Of a DNA stretch of 5,283 nucleotides, positions 1 through 5,283 are shown piece after piece. How positions within the stretch are numbered: position 1 is the stretch's first letter; every line of letters begins with the position of its first letter. The position numbers and the translations under genes are program-made. The DNA is from an uncultured Lachnospiraceae bacterium (GTDB lineage: Bacteria; Bacillota; Clostridia; Lachnospirales; Lachnospiraceae), in NCBI GenBank assembly GCA_902803745.1, contig CADCRB010000351.1:1-5283 (forward strand), in the 5' to 3' direction. The notes below the pieces were generated by a model, which was given only the letters and a program-made list of their open reading frames with translations, was not told the DNA's origin and searched no databases.

Positions 1-624
1 AATCAGACAAACTATTATGTCAGGGGGACCTATACTCATTACAATACGGATTTTGCAAAGGATGTCCTGCATCTTCATGACGCCGGCTTTGAGCAGATAT
101 CCGTAGAGCCTGTGGTGTGCGATCCTTCGGAAGATTATGCTCTGAAGGAAGAGGATATCCCGGTGCTCCTTGAGCAATATGACATTCTTGCAAAGGAAAT
201 AATAAAGCGAAGAAAGGCAGGCAGATTTATCAATTTCTTTCATTTTATGATAGATCTCGAAGGCGGTCCATGCGTTGCCAAGAGACTCTCTGGCTGCGGA
301 GCCGGATGCGAATATCTGGCCGTGACACCCTCGGGTGATCTGTATCCCTGCCATCAGTTTGCAGGTGAGGAGAAGTTTTTGCTCGGTAATGTGTATGACG
401 GCATTACAAATGAAGAAATACCGCGTGAATTCGGTTCGGCAAATGTTTATACCAAGCCGGAATGCAGGGACTGCTTTGCCAAATTTTACTGCTCAGGCGG
501 CTGTATGGCCAATTCCTTCCATGCTGCCGGCAGCATAAACGGAAATTACGAGACCGGCTGCATACTTCAGCGTAAACGTATTGAGTGCGCGATAATGATA
601 AAAGCCGCCTTGAGTGAACAGTGA
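1..624 (+). CDS. scfB: SCIFF peptide maturase, radical SAM/SPASM protein (C-terminal part)
   Basis: This is the 3' part of a gene open from base 1, with 207 codons and a TGA stop. The family (ScfB/CteB) makes Cys-to-Thr thioether crosslinks in the small cysteine-rich SCIFF peptide, using S-adenosylmethionine and iron-sulfur clusters in the cytoplasm. The CX3CXXC radical SAM cluster site lies left of the window. What is visible is the end of the barrel (fragment residues 5-38, including YYVRGTYTHYN and QISVEPVV) followed by a SPASM domain. Its cysteines are C99, C117, C155, C158, C164, C168 and C187, which give CX12GX4C, then CX2CX5CX3C, then a final Cys. This matches the published SPASM seven-cysteine pattern. 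C91 and C103 are extra candidates for auxiliary-cluster ligands. The family is usually about 450 residues, so roughly 45% is present. The SCIFF precursor gene (scfA) would be expected just upstream, outside the window. No frameshift is seen. The family call is from remembered motif similarity and is strong. Confidence 0.93.
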   Translation, partial: NQTNYYVRGTYTHYNTDFAKDVLHLHDAGFEQISVEPVVCDPSEDYALKEEDIPVLLEQYDILAKEIIKRRKAGRFINFFHFMIDLEGGPCVAKRLSGCGAGCEYLAVTPSGDLYPCHQFAGEEKFLLGNVYDGITNEEIPREFGSANVYTKPECRDCFAKFYCSGGCMANSFHAAGSINGNYETGCILQRKRIECAIMIKAALSEQ

Positions 625-655
625 ATAATCACTTGCATGTTATAAGGCTTAGGTA

Positions 656-683
656 TTAGAATATGCCTTTGGATTAATATAAT
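656..683 (+). promoter_or_regulatory. Possible sigma-A promoter for secDF
   Basis: A perfect TATAAT lies at 678-683, about 63 bases before the secDF start. The best -35 match at suitable spacing is TTAGAA at 656-661 (16-base spacer), only 3 of 6 consensus positions. A second, overlapping possibility is TTGCAT at 633-638 with TAGAAT at 657-662 (18-base spacer). The scfB-secDF gap of 122 bases has room for an independent promoter and shows no strong terminator. The -10 match is good, but promoter function is inferred. Confidence 0.4.
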
Positions 684-732
684 ACGGTATCAGTATCCGA
701 CAGGTGTAAGTCAGATATAAGCGATATTTTAC

Positions 733-740
733 AGAGGAGG
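733..740 (+). promoter_or_regulatory. Ribosome binding site of secDF
   Basis: AGAGGAGG lies 6 bases before the ATG at 747, a near-ideal Shine-Dalgarno match that fixes the start. An ATG at 742 opens only a two-codon frame ending at a TGA that overlaps the real start; it is unlikely to matter. Confidence 0.85.
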
Positions 741-746
741 AATGAA

Positions 747-2981
747 ATGAAAAAGAGAACTGCAGTGATAGTCCTTATTTTGATGCTTGCTGTGATAGCG
801 GGCCTGGGCTATCTGGATTATCCTATAATCAGGGATACGGTCAATACCCCGGGTCAGGGACAGTCGATAAAGCTTGGACTTGATCTTGCGGGCGGAGTAT
901 CCATCACATATCAGGCAGTCGGAGAGGAGGATCCTTCGAGCCAGGCAATGGCTGATACGATCTACAAGCTCCAGCAGAGAGTCACGGGGTATTCCACCGA
1001 AGCGCAGGTCTATCAGGAAGGTTCGAAGCGTATCAACATAGAGATCCCCGGTGTTTCAGATGCGAATAAGATACTTGAGGAGCTTGGAAAACCGGGATCG
1101 CTGTATTTCATTAAGCAGACCGGATCCGACGGCACACCCAACTATGAATTCAACGGAGTCGGATATTCTCTTACAAAGGATTTTGACACCCTTAAGGCTG
1201 ACGGATCGATAGTCTGCGACGGAACCAATGTGATATCAGCAGAGCCTGCTACCCGCACCGACACTACTACAAGAAAGTATGTGGTAAATCTTACCTTTGA
1301 TCCGGCAGGCACGGAAGCCTTCGGAAAGGCTACTACGGACGCCTATCAAAACGGTGAGACTATAGGAATATATTATGATGATGCATTCGTATCTGTACCC
1401 AGGGTCAATGAGCCTATCACCGGCGGACAGTGCGAGATATCCGGACAGGAATCCTTTGAAGAAGCTGACAGACTTGCTTCCACCATAAGGATCGGCGGAC
1501 TTACCGTAGAGCTTGAGGAGCTTTCTTCCTCTGTTGTAGGCGCGCAGCTTGGTTCACAGGCAATACGGACCTCCTTCCTTGCTGCAGGCATAGGCATCAT
1601 CCTCATCATGATCTTTATGATAGCTGTCTACTGGATCCCGGGCCTTGCTTCTTCTTTCGGCCTTGTGATCTATACAGAGATAGTAGTAGGACTTATCAAG
1701 GCCTTTGATATCACGCTCACCCTTCCCGGTATCGCAGGTATCATCCTGTCGATCGGTATGGCTGTGGATGCCAACGTTATCATATTCGCACGTATCAGGG
1801 AGGAGATAGCAAAGGAAGTATCTGTTTCAACCGCTATGAAGACGGGCTACAGCAAGGCTTTATCGGCTATCATCGACGGCAACGTGACTACTCTTATCGC
1901 GGCTGCGATCCTTGGCATCAGAGGTACCGGAACAGTTCAGGGCTTCGCGGTAACACTGGCTTTGGGTATTGTGGTCTCCATGTTCACTGCGCTTGTCATC
2001 ACAAGGCTCATTATGAACGGATTCCATGGCATCGGCCTTAAGAATGAGAAGTTCTACGGCAGAGCCAGGATCAGAAAGACTATCGACATAGTAAAGAGAA
2101 AGTGGGTGTTTGTCACGATCTCTGCTATCCTTGTCCTGTCTGCGCCTGTGCTTATGGCAGTAAACAACAGCACCATAGGTCATCCCCTTAATTTCTCACT
2201 TGAGTTTCTCGGCGGTACATCCACGACCGTGGATATAGGAGAGGATATGACGCTTGACCGCCTTGAAAGTGAAGTAAAGCCTCTGGTAGCTGACATCACA
2301 AAGGATAATGCCATCAATATATCAAACGTTGAGGGAAGTAAGGTAAATATCCGTACGAGAGAGCTCACTCTCAGCGAGAGGGAAGCGCTTGAAAAGGCTT
2401 TAGAGGATAAATACGGTCTTACCACGGAAAATATAGAGATGGAAAATATATCTGCGACCATATCCAATGAGATGCAGGCTGACGCGGTATGGGCATCTGT
2501 AGTGGCCCTTATCTGTATGCTTTTGTATATCTGGATAAGGTTCAGGGATGTGCGCTTCGGTGCTGCATCCGTCATAGCACTGCTGCATGACGCGCTTGTC
2601 ATCGTGGCCTGCTATGCCCTTACAAAGATCTCTGTCGGCGGTACCTTCATAGCTGCGATACTTACCATCATCGGTTATTCCATCAACGCCACGATAGTAA
2701 TCTTCGACCGTATCAGAGAGAACCTGCATGTTATGGGCAAGGCGTCCCTTGAGGATGTGGTCAACACATCGGTGACACAGACTTTGTCAAGATCTGTATT
2801 TACATCACTGACAACCTTTATCACCGTGCTGATGCTTTATATCCTTGGAGTTGCGAGCATACGTGACTTTGCCCTTCCTCTGATGGTGGGTGTTGTCTGC
2901 GGTACATATTCGTCAATATTCCTTGCGGGAAATCTGTGGTATCTCTTCCGTAAGATCAAAGGCAAGAGCAAGGGAAAATAA
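747..2981 (+). CDS. secDF: Fused protein translocase subunit SecD-SecF
   Basis: SecDF is an RND-type membrane protein that uses the proton (or sodium) gradient to help pull secreted proteins from the SecYEG channel. The 744 residues match fused SecDF proteins (Bacillus subtilis about 737). About 12 membrane spans can be read: residues 5-23, 277-295, 301-320, 326-349, 371-391, 397-422 (SecD half) and 452-472, 578-597, 604-625, 633-654, 682-703, 708-733 (SecF half). The SecD motif LGLDLAGG is at 43-50, and the external P1 region spans about 25-276. GMAVDANVIIFARIREE at 337-353 holds D341, the counterpart of the Thermus proton-path Asp340. The SecF half has LEFLGGT at 485-491 and GYSINATIVIFDRIREN at 643-659. 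The usual SecF Asp in that motif (Thermus Asp637) is Ala648 here, while the matching Arg (Thermus Arg671) is present as R682 at the same 34-residue distance. The gene lies downstream of scfB in the same direction and is convergent with the next gene after 13 bases. Confidence 0.97.
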   Translation: MKKRTAVIVLILMLAVIAGLGYLDYPIIRDTVNTPGQGQSIKLGLDLAGGVSITYQAVGEEDPSSQAMADTIYKLQQRVTGYSTEAQVYQEGSKRINIEIPGVSDANKILEELGKPGSLYFIKQTGSDGTPNYEFNGVGYSLTKDFDTLKADGSIVCDGTNVISAEPATRTDTTTRKYVVNLTFDPAGTEAFGKATTDAYQNGETIGIYYDDAFVSVPRVNEPITGGQCEISGQESFEEADRLASTIRIGGLTVELEELSSSVVGAQLGSQAIRTSFLAAGIGIILIMIFMIAVYWIPGLASSFGLVIYTEIVVGLIKAFDITLTLPGIAGIILSIGMAVDANVIIFARIREEIAKEVSVSTAMKTGYSKALSAIIDGNVTTLIAAAILGIRGTGTVQGFAVTLALGIVVSMFTALVITRLIMNGFHGIGLKNEKFYGRARIRKTIDIVKRKWVFVTISAILVLSAPVLMAVNNSTIGHPLNFSLEFLGGTSTTVDIGEDMTLDRLESEVKPLVADITKDNAINISNVEGSKVNIRTRELTLSEREALEKALEDKYGLTTENIEMENISATISNEMQADAVWASVVALICMLLYIWIRFRDVRFGAASVIALLHDALVIVACYALTKISVGGTFIAAILTIIGYSINATIVIFDRIRENLHVMGKASLEDVVNTSVTQTLSRSVFTSLTTFITVLMLYILGVASIRDFALPLMVGVVCGTYSSIFLAGNLWYLFRKIKGKSKGK

Positions 2982-2994
2982 GAGAAAGAGCAGA

Positions 2995-4062
2995 TCAGTG
3001 CGAGGGGCTGCCTGTCTGGCTTATCACAAAGATCACATAGATCACGGTCAGACACAGGAGATGAATAAGTCTCATATATCTGGTATCCCTGAAGTAGCCG
3101 GCGTATTCTCTTAAGAATGCGTTTAATGAAAAATAAAGCTTCGTATGCGCCCCGTAACCGGTGCATCGGAGCTTTTCTCTTTTAGTGATCATAAGAGCGC
3201 GCATCAGATGATAGGAGCTTGTCACTACCGCGCATTTGGGATTGCTTTGACCGGATTTGTCCTTTGCGTCAGAGCGGATCAGCTCTGATGAAAATCTTAT
3301 ATTCTCGATGGTATTTGCGGATCTGTTTTCGAGTATCATATCCTCCGCTGATACTCCCTCGCCTTTCGCATAGTCTGCCATGGCTTCCGCTTCGGAGATC
3401 ACTTCATCTTTTCCCTGCCCGCCGGAGAATACGAGCTTTGCTCCGGGGTTATTTCTGTATACCTCTATGCCTTTGTCTATGCGTGACCTGAGCAACGGCG
3501 TGGGTTTCCGGCCGGAAAGCCCAGCTCCGAGCACTATCACATAGCGAATGCCTGTGTTCTTTTTGAAATGTATAAGATTCAGCAGATCGGATATCCAAAA
3601 GGACGCCAGCTGAATGACAAAATACAGGGATATGATCGTTAAGTACCAGTAAATATAGGTTGCCGGACTTCGGTCCGTCACATCAAAAAGCATCGGATAT
3701 ATCGTGTCAAGCAAGACCAGAAGCACTGCAAGACCTATAGACAGTATATTGCGGGGGCGGATCCCCTCTTTTTTCATAAGTATAGTACCGCCTATTAGAA
3801 ATATGGGAATCATCACCAGCGGATAGGCGATGAGCAGCAGAGCAAGGAATATGAGCTCGATATCCAGAAGAATGTGAAAGAAGATATGCTCTGAAAACCA
3901 GTCAGGATATGCAATAGCCAGAGAAGCTAAAAGAAGGCCGAGCGTGAACGAAGACAGCAGGAGGAAAAATCCGCTTGCTGCCGTGCGCCGGTCGGTGATC
4001 ATTATGATGATCCAGATCGCAAAAGAAAGCAGGAAACTTAATATAAGCGGCACCGCTGTCAC
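2995..4062 (-). CDS. Multi-pass membrane protein with DUF218 (YdcF/SanA/ElyC-like) domain
   Basis: A 355-residue protein if started at GTG 4062. The N-terminal half is hydrophobic, with about five or six spans (roughly residues 3-22, 30-51, 57-95 as one or two spans, 105-126, 135-160). A soluble DUF218 domain follows at about 173-321: VLGAGLSG (177-184), PTPLLRSRID (187-196), LVFSGGQGKDEVISEAEAM (210-228), ENRSANTIENI (245-255) and VVTSSYHLMRA (279-289). A further span is at about 330-348. These are the typical conserved blocks of the family. E. coli relatives (SanA, ElyC) are linked to cell-envelope integrity, but the biochemical role is unresolved, so no symbol is given. Start choice: GTG at 4062 overlaps the TGA of the upstream peptide gene by 4 bases (GTGA), the usual form of translational coupling, although its own Shine-Dalgarno is weak. 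A longer frame begins at GTG 4104 (369 residues), but AAGGA there abuts the start with no spacer, and the added 14 residues precede the first span. GTG 4053 is also possible. The terminator-like hairpin for the opposite strand lies inside this gene. Confidence 0.88.
   Translation of the reverse strand: MTAVPLILSFLLSFAIWIIIMITDRRTAASGFFLLLSSFTLGLLLASLAIAYPDWFSEHIFFHILLDIELIFLALLLIAYPLVMIPIFLIGGTILMKKEGIRPRNILSIGLAVLLVLLDTIYPMLFDVTDRSPATYIYWYLTIISLYFVIQLASFWISDLLNLIHFKKNTGIRYVIVLGAGLSGRKPTPLLRSRIDKGIEVYRNNPGAKLVFSGGQGKDEVISEAEAMADYAKGEGVSAEDMILENRSANTIENIRFSSELIRSDAKDKSGQSNPKCAVVTSSYHLMRALMITKREKLRCTGYGAHTKLYFSLNAFLREYAGYFRDTRYMRLIHLLCLTVIYVIFVISQTGSPSH
3135..3184 (+). terminator. Candidate intrinsic terminator of secDF, inside the convergent gene
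   Basis: The arm 3135-3151 (AAAGCTTCGTATGCGCC) pairs with 3160-3175 (GGTGCATCGGAGCTTT), leaving one bulged base (T3144) and an 8-base loop. That gives 16 base pairs including two G-U wobbles, followed by a T-rich run (TCTCTTTTT, 3176-3184). On the plus strand the wobbles pair; on the minus strand they become A-C and C-A mismatches, so the fold is stronger for plus-strand RNA. It lies about 155 bases after the secDF stop, within the coding region of the DUF218 gene. The minus strand also has a U-rich stretch after the stem (TTTATTTTT). Termination is inferred from structure only. Confidence 0.5.
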
Positions 4063-4280
4063 TTCTTTGAATTTATGTCGGCCGGCATGCCATTGCTGGT
4101 CCACTCCTTAAACGAGCTTATCAGGTCAGCTCTGGACTCCATTCCCGAGCCGCCGTTTTTTTCTTCTTCCTTTTCCCAGAGATTCTTGAACTTTAAAAAA
4201 AGAGGATCGCTATCCATACTGTAGCGTATCTCCGACCCTCCGGTCACATTGTCAAGAATATCATCGCTGAGCTTTTCCAT
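4059..4280 (-). CDS. Small protein with double-glycine (bacteriocin/RiPP-type) leader
   Basis: A 73-residue protein with an ATG at 4280 preceded by AGGAGG at a 6-base spacing, so expression is well supported. Its first 15 residues, MEKLSDDILDNVTGG, fit the double-glycine leader pattern: L4 S5 at -12/-11, L9 at -7, V12 at -4, G14 G15 at -2/-1. Leaders of this kind are cleaved after GG by the C39 peptidase domain of ABC exporters during export of bacteriocins and peptide signals. The part after GG is 58 residues, polar and charged, rich in Glu, Lys and Ser, with three Trp/Phe-containing patches (LFLKFKNLW at 27-35, SSFKEW at 55-60), no cysteine and no membrane span. A second GG occurs at 43-44. 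I do not recognise the mature part. The stop overlaps the DUF218 gene start, so the two are probably made together. No C39 transporter or modification enzyme is in the window. Alternatively it is a non-exported small protein whose N-terminus resembles a leader by chance. Confidence 0.75.
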   Translation of the reverse strand: MEKLSDDILDNVTGGSEIRYSMDSDPLFLKFKNLWEKEEEKNGGSGMESRADLISSFKEWTSNGMPADINSKK

Positions 4281-4286
4281 TGTCAG

Positions 4287-4292
4287 CCTCCT
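4287..4292 (-). promoter_or_regulatory. Ribosome binding site of the double-glycine peptide gene
   Basis: On the minus strand AGGAGG lies 6 bases upstream of ATG 4280. It is a perfect match to the anti-Shine-Dalgarno core and is the main reason to accept this short frame as a gene. Confidence 0.85.
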
Positions 4293-4321
4293 GAAAACAA
4301 TTTATATTTCTTTCCTTAAGT

Positions 4322-4351
4322 ATTATACGATATTCCTGCAGGATATGGCAG
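4322..4351 (-). promoter_or_regulatory. Sigma-A type promoter for the peptide-DUF218 operon
   Basis: Read on the minus strand, CTGCCA (4351-4346; 4 of 6 to TTGACA) is followed after 18 bases by a perfect TATAAT (4327-4322). The predicted transcript start is near 4315, giving a leader of about 35 bases to ATG 4280. A palindrome occupies the spacer. Good -10, moderate -35. Confidence 0.55.
4330..4346. promoter_or_regulatory. Palindrome in the promoter spacer, possible operator
   Basis: ATATTCCTGCAGGATAT contains a perfect 10-base palindrome TCCTGCAGGA (4334-4343). It extends to ATAT on both sides if one T (4334) is unpaired. It is centred between the -10 and -35 boxes of the minus-strand promoter, a typical repressor or MerR-type activator position. 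A looser repeat, GCTTTCGGAAATGC at 4353-4366, lies beside it between the two divergent promoters. No regulator can be named. Confidence 0.35.
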
Positions 4352-4368
4352 TGCTTTCGGAAATGCTT

Positions 4369-4395
4369 TTTACGATGAACTATTTATGTTATACT
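4369..4395 (+). promoter_or_regulatory. Extended -10 promoter for the enzyme I gene
   Basis: TGTTATACT at 4387-4395 forms an extended -10 (TG, one base, TATACT). A weak -35, TTTACG at 4369-4374, sits at a short 15-base spacing, which an extended -10 can tolerate. The predicted start is near 4402, about 33 bases before GTG 4435. Its -35 is only 17 bases from the -35 of the divergent promoter. Confidence 0.5.
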
Positions 4396-4421
4396 TAGAT
4401 ATCAGTTTTTTTCGCTTGATG

Positions 4422-4428
4422 AAGGGAG
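4422..4428 (+). promoter_or_regulatory. Ribosome binding site of the enzyme I gene
   Basis: AAGGGAG lies 6 bases before GTG 4435. An in-frame TGA at 4420-4422 rules out any start further upstream, so the GTG start is well supported although not an ATG. Confidence 0.75.
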
Positions 4429-4434
4429 AGACCG

Positions 4435-5283
4435 GTGCTTAAGATTGAAGGCAAAAGTCTGGCGCAGGGCGCGGTTATCGGAAAGATACGCTTCTACAGG
4501 ACAGCCGAATATGAGATAGATGAGGGTGATTATGATGACTCTGATGCTGAGATAGCGCGTTTTGAGGCAGCGCTGGAAGCCGTCAAGAATCATAAATTCG
4601 CTCTTGCGGAGGCTGCCGAGGCCAATTCGGATATTGATGGCTCGATGGTCTTTGTTTCACACGTTGCGCTTCTTGAAGACCGTGGACTCATAACCCGCGT
4701 GGAAAATTATATCAGGGAGATGAGGAAATGCGCGGAATTCGGCGTTAAGGTAGGATTCAATGATGTGGCGGACGATATAAGGAGCCTTCCGGATCCGTAT
4801 ATAATGCGAAGGAGCGACGACATCCTGGAGCTTGAAAAGGAAGTGCTGGGGGAGCTCATGGGTGCGTCAAGGGGGATATATTTCGGTAAGGATCCCTATA
4901 TATTGGCGGCCTATGATCTCACGGCTTCAGAGGTTGCCCGCATCGACCGCAAGCATGTGCTCGCGATAATCATGAAAGAAGGAAACCTGAATACCCACGC
5001 TTCCATTCTTGCAAAGGGACTAGGCATCCCGTGCGTTATCAGGGCGGAGAAGCTTTCTTACGCGTGTGACGGCAGGGAAGCCATCGTGGACGGTACGAAC
5101 GGTTTTGTTTTCCTGCAGCCCGATGAAGAGACGGTAAAGAAGTATGATGAAGTAATGAGGGAGAATAAGGCCTTCACAGATTCCCTCGTAAGGCTCAAAG
5201 GCAAGATGACCGTCACAAAGGACGGGCAGGAAGTAAGGCTCTATGCCAATATTTCAACTCCCGGCGATGTGGCTACGGTGCTC
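4435..5283 (+). CDS. ptsI: PTS enzyme I, phosphoenolpyruvate-protein phosphotransferase (N-terminal part)
   Basis: Enzyme I starts the phosphotransferase system: it takes phosphate from phosphoenolpyruvate onto a histidine and passes it to HPr, which feeds the sugar transporters. The 283 codons present, of about 540-575 in the family, begin at a GTG and run off the right edge. The N-terminal domain starts LKIEGKSLAQGAVIGKIRFY (2-21). The HPr-binding helical region has VFVSHVALLED (72-82), like the family's HLMLLED block. The swivelling PEP-utiliser domain carries GNLNTHASILAKGLGIPCV (183-201), where H188 is the expected phosphorylated histidine (E. coli His189). The linker and barrel begin with LYANISTPGDVATVL (269-283), a characteristic block. 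The PEP-binding Arg and Cys residues of the C-terminal barrel are beyond the window. The histidine motif differs from the common GGRTSHTAI form. The gene is divergent from the peptide-DUF218 operon; no HPr gene is visible. It could be a paralogue rather than the housekeeping enzyme I. Confidence 0.9.
   Translation, partial: MLKIEGKSLAQGAVIGKIRFYRTAEYEIDEGDYDDSDAEIARFEAALEAVKNHKFALAEAAEANSDIDGSMVFVSHVALLEDRGLITRVENYIREMRKCAEFGVKVGFNDVADDIRSLPDPYIMRRSDDILELEKEVLGELMGASRGIYFGKDPYILAAYDLTASEVARIDRKHVLAIIMKEGNLNTHASILAKGLGIPCVIRAEKLSYACDGREAIVDGTNGFVFLQPDEETVKKYDEVMRENKAFTDSLVRLKGKMTVTKDGQEVRLYANISTPGDVATVL

Noticed and set aside
112..624. Starting the first gene at the internal GTG 112
   Set aside because: The frame is open from base 1 and the preceding 37 codons match the SCIFF maturase family, so the gene is truncated by the window edge rather than starting at 112.
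620..633. Small inverted repeat AGTGA-ATAA-TCACT at the scfB stop codon
   Set aside because: The stem is only 5 base pairs, AT-rich and not followed by a T run, so it is too weak to call a terminator.
2180..2602. Long minus-strand open frame inside secDF (Ser-rich 140 residues)
   Set aside because: It is opposite the conserved SecF region; the Ser-rich composition arises from codon bias on the other strand.
2890..3114. Plus-strand frame spanning the secDF end and the convergent gene
   Set aside because: It overlaps secDF out of frame, has no ribosome binding site of its own, and the basic, low-complexity product matches nothing known to me.
3219..3491. Plus-strand open frame within the DUF218 gene
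   Set aside because: It lies opposite conserved DUF218 motifs and its translation is Arg/Leu/Cys-rich without family resemblance, typical of an antisense shadow.
4402..4593. Open frame on the minus strand opposite the enzyme I start
   Set aside because: It runs antisense to the well-supported enzyme I gene, has no good ribosome binding site and no recognisable domain.

Overview
The window looks like a chromosomal segment from a Clostridia-type Firmicute, most likely a member of the Lachnospiraceae. The evidence is a SCIFF-peptide radical SAM maturase (a clostridial hallmark), a fused SecDF, strong AGGAGG ribosome binding sites, and an enzyme I whose closest resemblance, from memory, is to Lachnospiraceae homologues. 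The genus cannot be named from the sequence. No tRNA, rRNA, CRISPR array or insertion sequence is visible.

Layout. (1) 1-624, plus strand: C-terminal 207 residues of the SCIFF maturase (scfB), cut by the left edge, with a complete SPASM-type cysteine set. (2) 625-746: a short gap with a TATAAT box and a strong ribosome binding site. (3) 747-2981, plus: intact fused SecDF of 744 residues, the proton-motive-force-coupled accessory unit of the Sec translocon. (4) 2995-4062 (possibly to 4104), minus, convergent with secDF and only 13 bases away: a multi-pass membrane protein with a DUF218/YdcF domain. (5) 4059-4280, minus, directly upstream of it and joined by a 4-base GTGA start/stop overlap: a 73-residue protein whose N-terminus is a textbook double-glycine leader. 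(6) 4281-4434: a compact divergent promoter region with a palindrome between the -35 and -10 boxes of the minus-strand promoter. (7) 4435-5283, plus: N-terminal half of PTS enzyme I (PEP-protein phosphotransferase), cut by the right edge.

How the parts relate. scfB and secDF lie in the same direction, but a possible promoter between them means they need not share all transcripts. The peptide gene and the DUF218 gene form a two-gene minus-strand operon, which is the least explained part of the window: a candidate exported or processed peptide translationally coupled to a membrane protein of unknown role. The best terminator candidate for secDF lies about 150 bases inside the DUF218 gene on the opposite strand, so the two mRNAs probably overlap at their 3' ends. 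Two features of otherwise familiar proteins stand out: SecF has Ala where the proton-pathway Asp is expected, and enzyme I has a variant active-site histidine motif.
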